Below, one piece after another: positions 1 to 5,834 of a stretch of 7,344 bases of DNA. The stretch's first letter is position 1, and the number at the start of each line of letters is the position of its first letter. The DNA is from Acidobacteriota bacterium. Its GTDB lineage: Bacteria > Acidobacteriota > Vicinamibacteria > Vicinamibacterales > CAVVIG01. The position numbers and the translations under genes are program-made. The DNA lies in NCBI GenBank assembly GCA_003223775.1, contig QHWK01000056.1:1-7344 (forward strand). Direction: 5' to 3'. The notes under the pieces are model-generated. The model searched no databases. It saw only the letters and a list, made by a program, of their open reading frames with translations, and was not told the origin of the DNA.

Positions 1-1332
1 GATCGTGAAGATGTCGCCGACGGCGTTGCGCAGCGCGTCGAACGCGACGAACTTGCCGTCGGGCGAGAACGACGGCGACTCCGGCTCGTCGACCGACTTC
101 ATCGGGATCCGCTCTTCGATGTTCCGCGTGAGCACGTTCTGGATGACGAGCGTCCGCTCTTTCTCGGTGCGCACGAAGTAGGCGAGCCGGTCGCCTTTCG
201 GCGACCACGCCATCCACGGGTTCGCGGCCTGGTCCACGCCCATCTGCACGAGATGGTCGAAGCCCATGTCCTTGTCGAAGCCGCCCGTGAGGTTGCGCAC
301 GATCGATCCGTCCTTCGACGACAGCAGGACGATGTCGAGCTCCTGGTCCTTGCGGTTGACGGTGATCGCCGCGATCAGATCGCCCGACGGCGACGCCGCG
401 ATCGACAGCGCCTCGGCGTACTGCGTCTTCTCCTTGTTCGGCGACAGATCGCGCCCGTAGTCGGCCGGCCGCTCCTTGTCGCGGAACGGCTTGAACCGAT
501 CCTTCAGGTAGCGATCGAACGCCTGATCGAACTCGTCCTTCTTCATCCGCAGCGCTTCTTCGTAGGCGTCCTCTCCGCCGCCGATCACGCTTTTTCTCAA
601 CGAGAACATGAACTGGCGGATGCCTTCCTTGCCGAACTTCGCCTCGATGAACTCGAACACCGCGTGCCCGAGGTTGTAGATCAGGCGCGACGGCCCGCCG
701 CCGCCGCCGTAGCCTTCGAGCTCGGTCATCTTCGGGATGATGTCGGCGATCGCCGCGTCGCGCACCGCCATCAGATCGAGCGGCTCCCACTGCCCGCGCT
801 CGTAGTCCGACAGCCCCTCGTTCACCCACAGCGGCACGCTGCGGCGGATCAGCCCCTGCGGGATGATGTCGAACTCGAACTGGTGCGTCAGTTCGTGGAC
901 GATCAGGCCGTAGAGACGGTCCGGCGGATCGTCAATCGGCGCGACGATGCGCTTGACGATCGGCTCGGCGAAGGCGCCGACGCCTTCCTGCGCCGCGCCG
1001 GGATCGATGTTCTCCTGCTCGAACTCGCTGTGCGTCTTGAACAGAATCAGCTGCACCTTGAACGAGAGGTCATGCTTCAAGTCGGCGCTGATTTGCTGGT
1101 AGGCGCTCTCCGCGTAGCCGGCGATGCGCTCGAGGTGCTGCTCGAGCGCCGGGTAGTAATAGATCTCGAAATGATCCGTCGTGTAGATGCTCCACTCGAA
1201 CTTGTCGTAGTGGACGTTGTTCTTGCCGAAGTAGGGGATCATCTGCGTCTGGGCGGAGGCGACCCCCGTCCACCCGCTGACGAGGAGTGCGAAGACGGCG
1301 GCCAGGGGAGACAAGGGTGCGCGTGGGCGCAT
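1..1332 (-). CDS. Secreted zinc metallopeptidase (peptidase MA-like) with TolB-like beta-propeller, partial at left edge
   Basis: Reading the minus strand from ATG at 1332 gives 444 codons with no stop, running off the left edge. Residues 1-28 form a signal peptide (Arg near the start, a hydrophobic stretch, then ASA-Q), so the product is probably exported. Residues 146-150 are HELTH, a zincin HExxH motif; Glu172 in NEGLSDY is a plausible third zinc ligand, giving the gluzincin (MA clan) pattern. From about residue 305 there are TolB/WD40-like blades with the typical SPxGD and SPDGK turns (near 315, 377 and 423), so a beta-propeller fills the C-terminal part and continues outside the window. 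A Shine-Dalgarno GAGGA lies 8 nt before the ATG (plus-strand 1340-1345), which supports this start. It is transcribed divergently from the sigma factor gene. Related proteins are usually annotated as TolB/PD40 or peptidase MA proteins; the substrate is unknown. Confidence 0.9.
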   Translation of the reverse strand, partial: MRPRAPLSPLAAVFALLVSGWTGVASAQTQMIPYFGKNNVHYDKFEWSIYTTDHFEIYYYPALEQHLERIAGYAESAYQQISADLKHDLSFKVQLILFKTHSEFEQENIDPGAAQEGVGAFAEPIVKRIVAPIDDPPDRLYGLIVHELTHQFEFDIIPQGLIRRSVPLWVNEGLSDYERGQWEPLDLMAVRDAAIADIIPKMTELEGYGGGGGPSRLIYNLGHAVFEFIEAKFGKEGIRQFMFSLRKSVIGGGEDAYEEALRMKKDEFDQAFDRYLKDRFKPFRDKERPADYGRDLSPNKEKTQYAEALSIAASPSGDLIAAITVNRKDQELDIVLLSSKDGSIVRNLTGGFDKDMGFDHLVQMGVDQAANPWMAWSPKGDRLAYFVRTEKERTLVIQNVLTRNIEERIPMKSVDEPESPSFSPDGKFVAFDALRNAVGDIFTI

Positions 1333-1378
1333 AGGGGCGTTCCTCGGTGAAAGCAACAGGGACGGGGAAACTGCTGCG

Positions 1379-1408
1379 ATCTTACTGTCGACGTGCACGT
1401 GCCTGCAA
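1379..1408 (-). promoter_or_regulatory. Possible sigma70-like promoter for the metallopeptidase gene
   Basis: On the minus strand, TTGCAG (plus 1403-1408) is separated by 18 nt from TAAGAT (plus 1379-1384). The -10 box matches consensus at 4 of 6 positions and the -35 at 3 of 6. This predicts a leader of about 40 nt before the ATG at 1332, a sensible distance. The call is motif-based only and weak. Confidence 0.3.
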
Positions 1409-1492
1409 TCGGCATGCTCGGCTTTTTATGCGCCCGCCGCGCGCGGTTGTCCTCTCGCGGACCCAGGTCGCGACGCCTACGGGGGACAGCGA

Positions 1493-1498
1493 TATACT
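1493..1498 (+). promoter_or_regulatory. Possible -10 box for the sigma/anti-sigma operon
   Basis: TATACT stands out in GC-rich surroundings 25 nt before the sigma factor ATG, predicting a leader of roughly 20 nt that carries GGAA (1514-1517) as ribosome binding site. No convincing -35 is seen 16-18 nt upstream. I also found no clear ECF-type GGAAC -35, so autoregulation is not shown by the sequence. Confidence 0.35.
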
Positions 1499-1523
1499 GA
1501 ACGGCGAGCCACCGGAATAAAGA

Positions 1524-2090
1524 ATGCCTACGCAGGGTTTAGGTATGGTGTCGCCCGCGTTCGAGGCTGAGGCGCTTGCGTCGCTCAACAGCCTGTATCG
1601 GGCGGCGCTTCGGCTCACGCGGGTCCCCGCCGATGCCGAGGATCTGGTTCAGGAGACCTATCTGAAAGCGTTCCGGGCCGCCGACCAGTTCGAGCCGGGC
1701 ACCAACCTGAGGGCATGGTTGTTCACAATCCTGCATAACACCGCCCGCAACCGGGCCCGCGACCGGGCCCGGGATACCGTCTCCATCGACAGCGAGATCG
1801 TCGACCGCGCGGCCGATGCGCCACCGCCAGCCGGCCGATCCATCGGGGCCGGCGAAACGCCGGAGTCGCTGCTCTTGCGCGAGACGCTCGCGCCCGACCT
1901 CCAGGCGGCGATCGACGACCTGCCGGAGCAGTTCCGGCAGGCCGTGTGGTTACGCGACGTGGAAGAGTTTTCGTACGCCGAAATCGCCTCGATGCTGTCC
2001 ATTCCGGCCGGGACCGTGATGTCGCGCATCTCGCGCGGCCGGCACCTGCTGTTCGAGAAACTGAAAGCGCTGCGGCCTGCCAATGCTTAA
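1524..2090 (+). CDS. ECF-family RNA polymerase sigma factor (RpoE/SigW-like)
   Basis: The 188-residue product has the two-domain ECF architecture. Sigma region 2 spans about residues 20-85, with the core-binding and -10 recognition signature DAEDLVQETYLKAF (37-50) followed by LRAWLFTILHNTARNRAR. A Pro/Ala-rich linker occupies 86-118. Region 4 spans about 122-182 and has the helix-turn-helix FSYAEIASMLSIPAGTVMSRI. Such proteins direct RNA polymerase to a small stress regulon and are held inactive by a cognate anti-sigma factor, here the next gene, which overlaps by 8 nt (translational coupling). The start at 1524 is favoured by GGAA 6 nt upstream; an alternative ATG at 1545 would remove seven non-conserved residues. 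The regulon and inducing signal cannot be read from this window. Confidence 0.95.
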   Translation: MPTQGLGMVSPAFEAEALASLNSLYRAALRLTRVPADAEDLVQETYLKAFRAADQFEPGTNLRAWLFTILHNTARNRARDRARDTVSIDSEIVDRAADAPPPAGRSIGAGETPESLLLRETLAPDLQAAIDDLPEQFRQAVWLRDVEEFSYAEIASMLSIPAGTVMSRISRGRHLLFEKLKALRPANA

Positions 2091-2913
2091 TTGTGCCTCG
2101 CTCGATTCGCTCGTGACGCCGTACGTCGACGGCGAGCTGACCGACGCCGATCGCCGCGCCGTCGATCAGCATCTCCGCGTCTGTCCGCCGTGCTACACGC
2201 GCGTCGCCGCCGAGCGCGCGGTCCACGAGCTCGTCGGCGTGCGCCGCGACGGCTTGTGCCGCGGCGCGGCGCCTACCGCGTTGCGCCAGCGATGCTCCGA
2301 CATCGCCAGGAACGCAACCGCAGAGGCCGCACAGCATCGAATCGATTCTTCGAAGTTCCAACGCGCGATCCACGACTCCCACCGAATCCCGAACCCCGAA
2401 TCCCGAATCCCAATCCCGCGCCGCGTCGCGCCGCTGGCGCTCGCGGCGTCGCTCGTCATCGTCGTCGGCGGCGCGTTCGTGTATCAGGCGACCGACAAGT
2501 CGGCGCGCGTGCTCGCGGCCGAGCTCGTCGCCGACCACGCGAAGTGCTTCGCGATGAACGCGGCGCTCGGCACGCACCAGCGTGCGGCGGTCGTCGAGCA
2601 GTCGATGGCCGCCTCGTTCGACTGGCGGATGCACCTGCCCGCGGATCCCGAGCAAGCCGGGCTCGAGCTCGTCGGCGCGCGCCCCTGCCTCTACGGCGAA
2701 GGGAAGATCGCGCACATCATGTACAAGCACGAGGGCCATCCGGTATCGGTGTTCATGCTCCCCAATACCGCGCGCGCGCAAGAGCTCGTCGAAGTGCTCG
2801 GCCACGAAGCGGCGATCTGGTGCGCGAACAACCGGACCTTCGTCGTCGTCGCCCGCGAGCCGCGCCGCGAGGTCGAGCAGATTGCGTCGTTCGTGCAGGC
2901 GTCGCTGCATTAG
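2083..2913 (+). CDS. Membrane-spanning zinc-finger anti-sigma factor
   Basis: The 276-residue product starts inside the sigma gene. Residues 1-50 form a zf-HC2/ZAS anti-sigma domain with H30-x3-C34-x2-C37, the usual zinc ligands, after a DGELT segment typical of the family. A polar linker (51-113) follows, then a single transmembrane helix at about 115-134 (APLALAASLVIVVGGAFVYQ). The expected topology is N-terminus in the cytoplasm binding sigma and residues 136-276 outside. The outer domain resembles the sensor domain common in transmembrane anti-sigma regulators (pattern LxLVGAR...G.IAHIMY....PVSVFMLP, about 194-227). It contains C155, C202 and C247 plus several His and Met residues, which could suit redox or metal sensing; that role is inference. 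The linker codons include a tandem heptamer repeat. No regulated-proteolysis site is identifiable by eye. Confidence 0.88.
   Translation: MLNCASLDSLVTPYVDGELTDADRRAVDQHLRVCPPCYTRVAAERAVHELVGVRRDGLCRGAAPTALRQRCSDIARNATAEAAQHRIDSSKFQRAIHDSHRIPNPESRIPIPRRVAPLALAASLVIVVGGAFVYQATDKSARVLAAELVADHAKCFAMNAALGTHQRAAVVEQSMAASFDWRMHLPADPEQAGLELVGARPCLYGEGKIAHIMYKHEGHPVSVFMLPNTARAQELVEVLGHEAAIWCANNRTFVVVAREPRREVEQIASFVQASLH
2384..2417 (+). repeat. Tandem heptamer repeat (GAATCCC) inside the anti-sigma gene
   Basis: Five consecutive units: GAATCCC, GAACCCC, GAATCCC, GAATCCC and a shortened AATCCC, with a degenerate GACTCCC just before (2374-2380). The array stays in frame and encodes the linker NPESRIPIP immediately before the transmembrane helix. 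It looks like an interspersed GGGATTC-type simple repeat absorbed into coding sequence. The units are read directly from the sequence; genome-wide copy number is not known from this window. Confidence 0.85.
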
Positions 2914-2935
2914 GATCGTGTAGGGGGCTGTTCAC

Positions 2936-3475
2936 ATGCTTCGCTGGATCATCGCGGCTGCGAGCTGCCTGGCGCTCGCGATACTCACGCTGAACGCCGA
3001 TCCCGATGCGTTGTTCCACGCGTCGGCGGCGCCGGCGGGCGCCGCGTGCCCGGCCAACGCGAAGCCGGCGAACTTGAACTTCACGCTGAAGGACGTCAAC
3101 AACAAGGACGTGAAGCTCTCGTCGCTCGCGGGCAAGGTGATCCTGCTCGACTTCTGGGCGACGTGGTGCGGACCCTGCAAGATCGAGATCCCGTGGTTCG
3201 TCGAGTTCCAGAACAAGTACGGCAAGAACGGCCTGCAGGTGGTCGGCGTGTCGGTGGACGACACGCTCGACAAGCTGCAGCCGTATGTCGCGAAGGCGAA
3301 GATGAACTACATCGTGCTGCAGGGGCTCGATCACGACGATCTGCAGGACGCGTTCGGGCCGATGTTCGGCATCCCGATTACGGCGGTGATCTCGCGCGAC
3401 GGGAAGGTCTGCGCCAAGCACGTCGGTTTATCCTCGAAGGACGCCTTCGAGAACGAAATCAAATCGCTGCTCTAA
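2936..3475 (+). CDS. TlpA/ResA-like thioredoxin-fold thiol-disulfide oxidoreductase
   Basis: The product has 179 residues. Residues 1-20 are a hydrophobic signal or membrane anchor. The mature domain starts near residue 44 with NLNFTLKDVNNKDVKLSSLAGKVILLDFWATWCGPC, the standard AhpC-TSA/redoxin-type TlpA beginning. The redox-active pair is C78-G-P-C81, and the cis-proline loop is GIPIT (P147). Such proteins act outside the cytoplasm, reducing disulfides during cytochrome c maturation or in other envelope proteins. It lies 22 nt after the anti-sigma stop, with a G-rich AGGGGG about 9 nt before the ATG, so co-transcription is likely. Extra cysteines at 11, 38 and 159 are present; C11 is in the signal sequence and lacks a clear lipobox. 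No cytochrome c genes are nearby, so a role in keeping the anti-sigma sensor or the following small protein reduced is possible but unproven. Confidence 0.9.
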   Translation: MLRWIIAAASCLALAILTLNADPDALFHASAAPAGAACPANAKPANLNFTLKDVNNKDVKLSSLAGKVILLDFWATWCGPCKIEIPWFVEFQNKYGKNGLQVVGVSVDDTLDKLQPYVAKAKMNYIVLQGLDHDDLQDAFGPMFGIPITAVISRDGKVCAKHVGLSSKDAFENEIKSLL

Positions 3476-3477
3476 GG

Positions 3478-3483
3478 TATAAT
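3478..3483 (+). promoter_or_regulatory. Consensus -10 box (TATAAT), leaderless-type spacing
   Basis: A perfect TATAAT starts 3 nt after the TlpA stop codon and ends 7 nt before the ATG at 3491. Transcription initiating 6-8 nt downstream of the -10 would begin at or next to the A of the ATG, which fits a leaderless mRNA. No good -35 is present 17 nt upstream, and no ribosome binding site lies between the box and the start codon. Confidence 0.5.
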
Positions 3484-3490
3484 CGCCTCG

Positions 3491-3715
3491 ATGCTGAAGG
3501 GATTTACGCACGCGCGGCTCGCCTGCGGCTGCCGGATCGCGTTCCGCGAGGGCGTCGAGGGCAGCCCGGTGACGGTCGTCGTCGACGAGAAGTCGCCGGC
3601 CTGCACGCTGTCGCTCCACGTGCGCGATCTGCCGCTGTTCGACTACCGCGAGGCGCTGCGCCCGTCGACGCGCCTCGGGCCCCCCGAAGAAGAAGAGTTC
3701 GAGGAAGAGGGCTGA
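3491..3715 (+). CDS. Small conserved-looking hypothetical protein with CxC and acidic tail
   Basis: The product has 74 residues and is not recognised as a named family. Its N-terminal part carries C12-G-C14, with a third cysteine at C38; these could bind a metal or be redox active, but the spacing fits no finger I can name. The middle (24-52) alternates hydrophobic and polar residues as in short beta strands. The C-terminus is a strongly acidic tail, PPEEEEFEEEG. There is no signal peptide or membrane segment, so it is probably cytoplasmic. Codon use is like that of neighbouring genes, with GC-rich third positions until the Glu-rich end. The ATG at 3491 follows a TATAAT at leaderless spacing and comes 15 nt after the TlpA stop, so it may be read both from its own promoter and from the upstream operon. 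Confidence 0.65.
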   Translation: MLKGFTHARLACGCRIAFREGVEGSPVTVVVDEKSPACTLSLHVRDLPLFDYREALRPSTRLGPPEEEEFEEEG

Positions 3716-3721
3716 CGAGTT

Positions 3722-3742
3722 CGGCGCGCGTGCCGCGCGCCG
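3722..3742 (+). terminator. GC-rich hairpin after the small gene, possible terminator
   Basis: CGGCGCGCG (3722-3730) pairs perfectly with CGCGCGCCG (3734-3742) across a TGC loop, giving a 9-bp stem 7 nt after the stop codon at 3715. There is no T tract, so it is not a classical intrinsic terminator. Its position between two transcription units and just before a new -10-like box suggests a boundary or 3'-end stabilising role. Confidence 0.4.
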
Positions 3743-3753
3743 GCGAGCTGGGA

Positions 3754-3759
3754 TAAAAT
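3754..3759 (+). promoter_or_regulatory. Possible -10 box for the ABC exporter operon
   Basis: TAAAAT lies within an AT-rich ATAAAAT in a GC-rich intergenic stretch, about 55 nt before the GTG start of the adaptor gene. The -35 region is not recognisable. It is the only AT-rich promoter-like element in the 98-nt gap. Confidence 0.35.
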
Positions 3760-3813
3760 CCGCAGGAAGATCGCCGGTCGCGAGAAGCGGCCGCCGGTCC
3801 CGTTTGCTTTCCC

Positions 3814-5094
3814 GTGACAATTGAGCCTTCGCCGGCCGCCGACCTCGGGCGGCTGCGCATCAACCGCGATAGCGCGCCGCGGCGGCGCTGGGTCCCGTGG
3901 GCCGTCCTGGTCGTGATCTGCGCGGCGGCGTACGCGGGGTATCCGGCGGCGCGCGCCTACGTCGCCCAGCGGCAGGCGCCGGAGGTCGAGATCGCGCGCG
4001 CGACGCAGATTGTCGCGAGCGCGGGCGGCGCGCCCGATTTGCCGGTGCTCGTCGCGAGCGGCTACGTCGTCGCGCGGCACAGCAGCGACGTCGGCGTGAA
4101 GAGCGGCGGCCGCATCGCGCGCCTCGCGTTCGAGGAAGGGACGCGCGTGCGCAAGGGCGCCGTGATCGCCGAGATCGAGCACGCCGACGTCGAGGCGCTG
4201 CTCGAGGCGTCGCGCCGCGCCGTCGCCGAGGCCGAGGCGCAGCGCGCGCAGGCCATCGCCTCGCGCGACGAGGACGTCCGCAACCTCGAGCGGCAGCGCC
4301 AGCTGATCGCCGACGGGATCACGACGCGGGCGGCGCTGACCGCGGCGGACGCGTCGGCCGCCGTCTCCGCGGCGCGCGTGCGATCGGCCGACGCCGCCAT
4401 CGCGTCGGCGCAGGCGCGCGTGCGCGTCGCCGAGGAGGCGCTCGAGAACACGAACGTCCGCGCGCCGTTCGACGGCGTCGTCATCAAGAAGCGTGCGGAG
4501 GTCGGCGAGACGGTGTCGCCCTTCGGCGTCGCCGGCCAGGCGACGCGCGAAGGCGGCGCGATAGCGACCATTGCGGATCTCGGCGAGCTCGAGGTGCAGA
4601 CCGAGGTCAGCGAGAACAGCGTCGCGAAGCTCACGCCCGCGATGCCCGCCGAAGTGAAGCTGCAGGCCTATCAGGACCAGGCGTACCGCGGCCGGCTGCG
4701 GCAGATCTTTCCGTCGGCCGATCGCGCGAAGTCGATCGTCGAGGTGCGCGTCACGATTCTCAGCCCCGACCCGCGCGTGAAGCCGGAGATGACGGCGAGC
4801 GTCACCTTCCAGGAGCCGCGTGCCCCCACCGGCGTCAGGCACGTGCCTGATACTGATCGGGGGAGTACGGCGCAGATCGTCCTGATCCCGAAGCGCGCCG
4901 TCAGCGACGTCGGCGGCCGCCCGCAGGTCTGGGTCGTCGCGGGCGGCGCCGCCGCGCGCCGTCCGGTGACGCTCGGCCCCGAGCGGCTCGACATGATCGA
5001 AGTCCGCAGCGGCGTCGTGCCCGGCGACGCCGTGATTCTGAATCCGCCGGCGACGCTCACCGATCGCGCGCCCGTCCGAGTGAAGGGAACCTGA
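3814..5094 (+). CDS. Periplasmic adaptor / membrane fusion protein of an ABC exporter (HlyD/MacA-like)
   Basis: The product has 426 residues: a cytoplasmic N-terminus, one transmembrane anchor at about 28-42 (WVPWAVLVVICAAAYAG), and then the adaptor fold. The first lipoyl half is near 85-125 (SGGRIARLAFEEGTRVRKGAVIAEIEH), an alpha-helical hairpin covers about 126-210, and the second lipoyl half is NTNVRAPFDGVVIKKRAEVGETV (212-234). A beta-barrel follows (about 255-335), then the membrane-proximal part (357-426). These proteins bridge an inner-membrane ABC transporter to an outer channel or drive substrate off the membrane. The GTG at 3814 is the only usable start: an in-frame stop lies at 3754 with no ATG, GTG or TTG between, and no Shine-Dalgarno is visible. 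Residues about 337-353 look like an insertion and coincide with a 16-bp palindrome. The ATPase gene begins 4 nt after the stop. Confidence 0.92.
   Translation: MTIEPSPAADLGRLRINRDSAPRRRWVPWAVLVVICAAAYAGYPAARAYVAQRQAPEVEIARATQIVASAGGAPDLPVLVASGYVVARHSSDVGVKSGGRIARLAFEEGTRVRKGAVIAEIEHADVEALLEASRRAVAEAEAQRAQAIASRDEDVRNLERQRQLIADGITTRAALTAADASAAVSAARVRSADAAIASAQARVRVAEEALENTNVRAPFDGVVIKKRAEVGETVSPFGVAGQATREGGAIATIADLGELEVQTEVSENSVAKLTPAMPAEVKLQAYQDQAYRGRLRQIFPSADRAKSIVEVRVTILSPDPRVKPEMTASVTFQEPRAPTGVRHVPDTDRGSTAQIVLIPKRAVSDVGGRPQVWVVAGGAAARRPVTLGPERLDMIEVRSGVVPGDAVILNPPATLTDRAPVRVKGT
4835..4850 (+). repeat. Perfect 16-bp palindrome inside the adaptor gene
   Basis: TCAGGCACGTGCCTGA is its own reverse complement, centred on CACGTG (4840-4845). 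It is read as part of GVRHVPDTDRG, between two conserved adaptor segments (MTASVTFQEPR and IVLIPKRAV). This resembles short interspersed palindromes built on a TGTCAGGCAC half site, known from memory in several GC-rich genomes. That identification needs a genome search. Confidence 0.8.
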
Positions 5095-5098
5095 AAAG

Positions 5099-5785
5099 AT
5101 GGCGCTGATCGAGCTGCGAGACGTCACCAAGTCGTACACGCGCGACGCGATCGAGATTCCGGTGCTCGATCGCGTCTCGATCGCCGTCGAGGCGGGCGAT
5201 TTCCTCGGCCTGATGGGTCCGTCGGGATCGGGCAAGTCGACGCTCCTCAACCTGCTCGCCGGCATCGATCGGCCGACGAGCGGATCGGTTCGCGTCGGCG
5301 ACACCGAGATCAGCAGCCTGCCGGAGCGATCGCTCGCCGGCTGGCGGGCGCGCCACATCGGCTTCATCTTCCAGCTGTACAACCTCATTCCGGTGCTCAC
5401 CGCGTTCGAGAACGTGGAGCTGCCGCTGCTCCTGACGAATCTCACGAAGGCGCAGCGCCGCGATCACGTGACGACGGCGCTCGGCATCGTCGCCCTCGGC
5501 GATCGCGAGAAGCACTACCCGCGGCAGCTCTCGGGCGGGCAGGAGCAGCGCGTCGCGATCGCGCGCGCCATCGTCACCGACCCGACGCTGCTGCTCGCCG
5601 ACGAGCCCACGGGCGATCTCGACGCGAAGTCGGCGGCCGAAGTGCTCACGCTGCTGCAGCGGCTGAACCAGGAATACAAGAAGACGATCGTGATGGTGAC
5701 GCACGATCCGCACGCGGCGGAGCGCGCGTCGCACCTCCTGCATCTGGAGAAGGGCACGCTCGTCGAGCAGACGAGGGTCGGGTAG
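5099..5785 (+). CDS. ABC transporter ATP-binding protein (MacB/LolD-type)
   Basis: This is a 228-residue stand-alone nucleotide-binding subunit. All core motifs are present: Walker A GPSGSGKST (40-48), Q-loop Q92 in FIFQLYNLIPVLTAFENV, signature LSGGQEQR (144-151), Walker B LLLADEP with catalytic E169, D-loop GDLD, and H-loop H202 in VTHD. The run FQxYNLIPxLTAxENVELPL is typical of the LolD/MacB/FtsE (MJ0796-like) subfamily, which powers mechanotransmission by FtsX-type permeases rather than ordinary solute import. It follows the adaptor by 4 nt and precedes permease 1 by 49 nt, so translation with the adaptor is probably coupled. The length and motifs are complete and nothing suggests inactivation. 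The substrate cannot be deduced from the ATPase. Confidence 0.95.
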   Translation: MALIELRDVTKSYTRDAIEIPVLDRVSIAVEAGDFLGLMGPSGSGKSTLLNLLAGIDRPTSGSVRVGDTEISSLPERSLAGWRARHIGFIFQLYNLIPVLTAFENVELPLLLTNLTKAQRRDHVTTALGIVALGDREKHYPRQLSGGQEQRVAIARAIVTDPTLLLADEPTGDLDAKSAAEVLTLLQRLNQEYKKTIVMVTHDPHAAERASHLLHLEKGTLVEQTRVG

Positions 5786-5798
5786 GTCGGGAACATCG

Positions 5799-5824
5799 TG
5801 TAGGGCGACCCTTTCAGGGTCGCC
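5799..5824 (+). repeat. REP-like hairpin repeat, copy 1 (before permease 1)
   Basis: TGTAG is followed by a hairpin: GGCGACCCT (5804-5812), loop TTC, AGGGTCGCC (5816-5824). All 26 bases recur in inverted orientation at 6924-6949. The stem ends directly next to the GAGGA ribosome binding site (5825-5829) of permease 1, so the hairpin could influence initiation or mRNA stability. No transposase or target duplication is seen. Confidence 0.9.
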
Positions 5825-5834
5825 GAGGACAGCA

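Noticed and set aside
253..1350. A 365-codon open frame on the plus strand
   Set aside because: It mirrors the minus-strand metallopeptidase, which has a signal peptide, the HELTH motif, propeller repeats and a ribosome binding site. The plus-strand translation is low-complexity Arg/Val/Asp without motifs.
1395..1405. GCACGTGCCTG at 1395-1405, matching half of the palindrome at 4835-4850
   Set aside because: It is only an 11-base match without the other arm, so it could be chance in GC-rich DNA.
1723..2910. A 395-codon minus-strand open frame opposite the sigma and anti-sigma genes
   Set aside because: It is Arg/Ala-rich with no domain, while the plus strand has strong ECF and ZAS motifs.
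2091..2993. A 300-codon plus-strand frame overlapping the anti-sigma gene
   Set aside because: It is extremely Arg-rich, lacks motifs, and is an alternate frame of the anti-sigma and TlpA start regions.
3643..5445. A 600-codon open frame on the minus strand
   Set aside because: It is antisense to the adaptor and ATPase genes, rich in Arg, Asp and Ala with no recognisable domain, and explained by third-position GC bias in the opposing real genes.
2915..5805. Shared 11-mer ATCGTGTAGGG at 2915-2925 and 5795-5805, considered as a truncated third repeat copy
   Set aside because: A few 11-base matches are expected by chance in a 7.3-kb window with skewed composition, and the hairpin part is absent at 2915.
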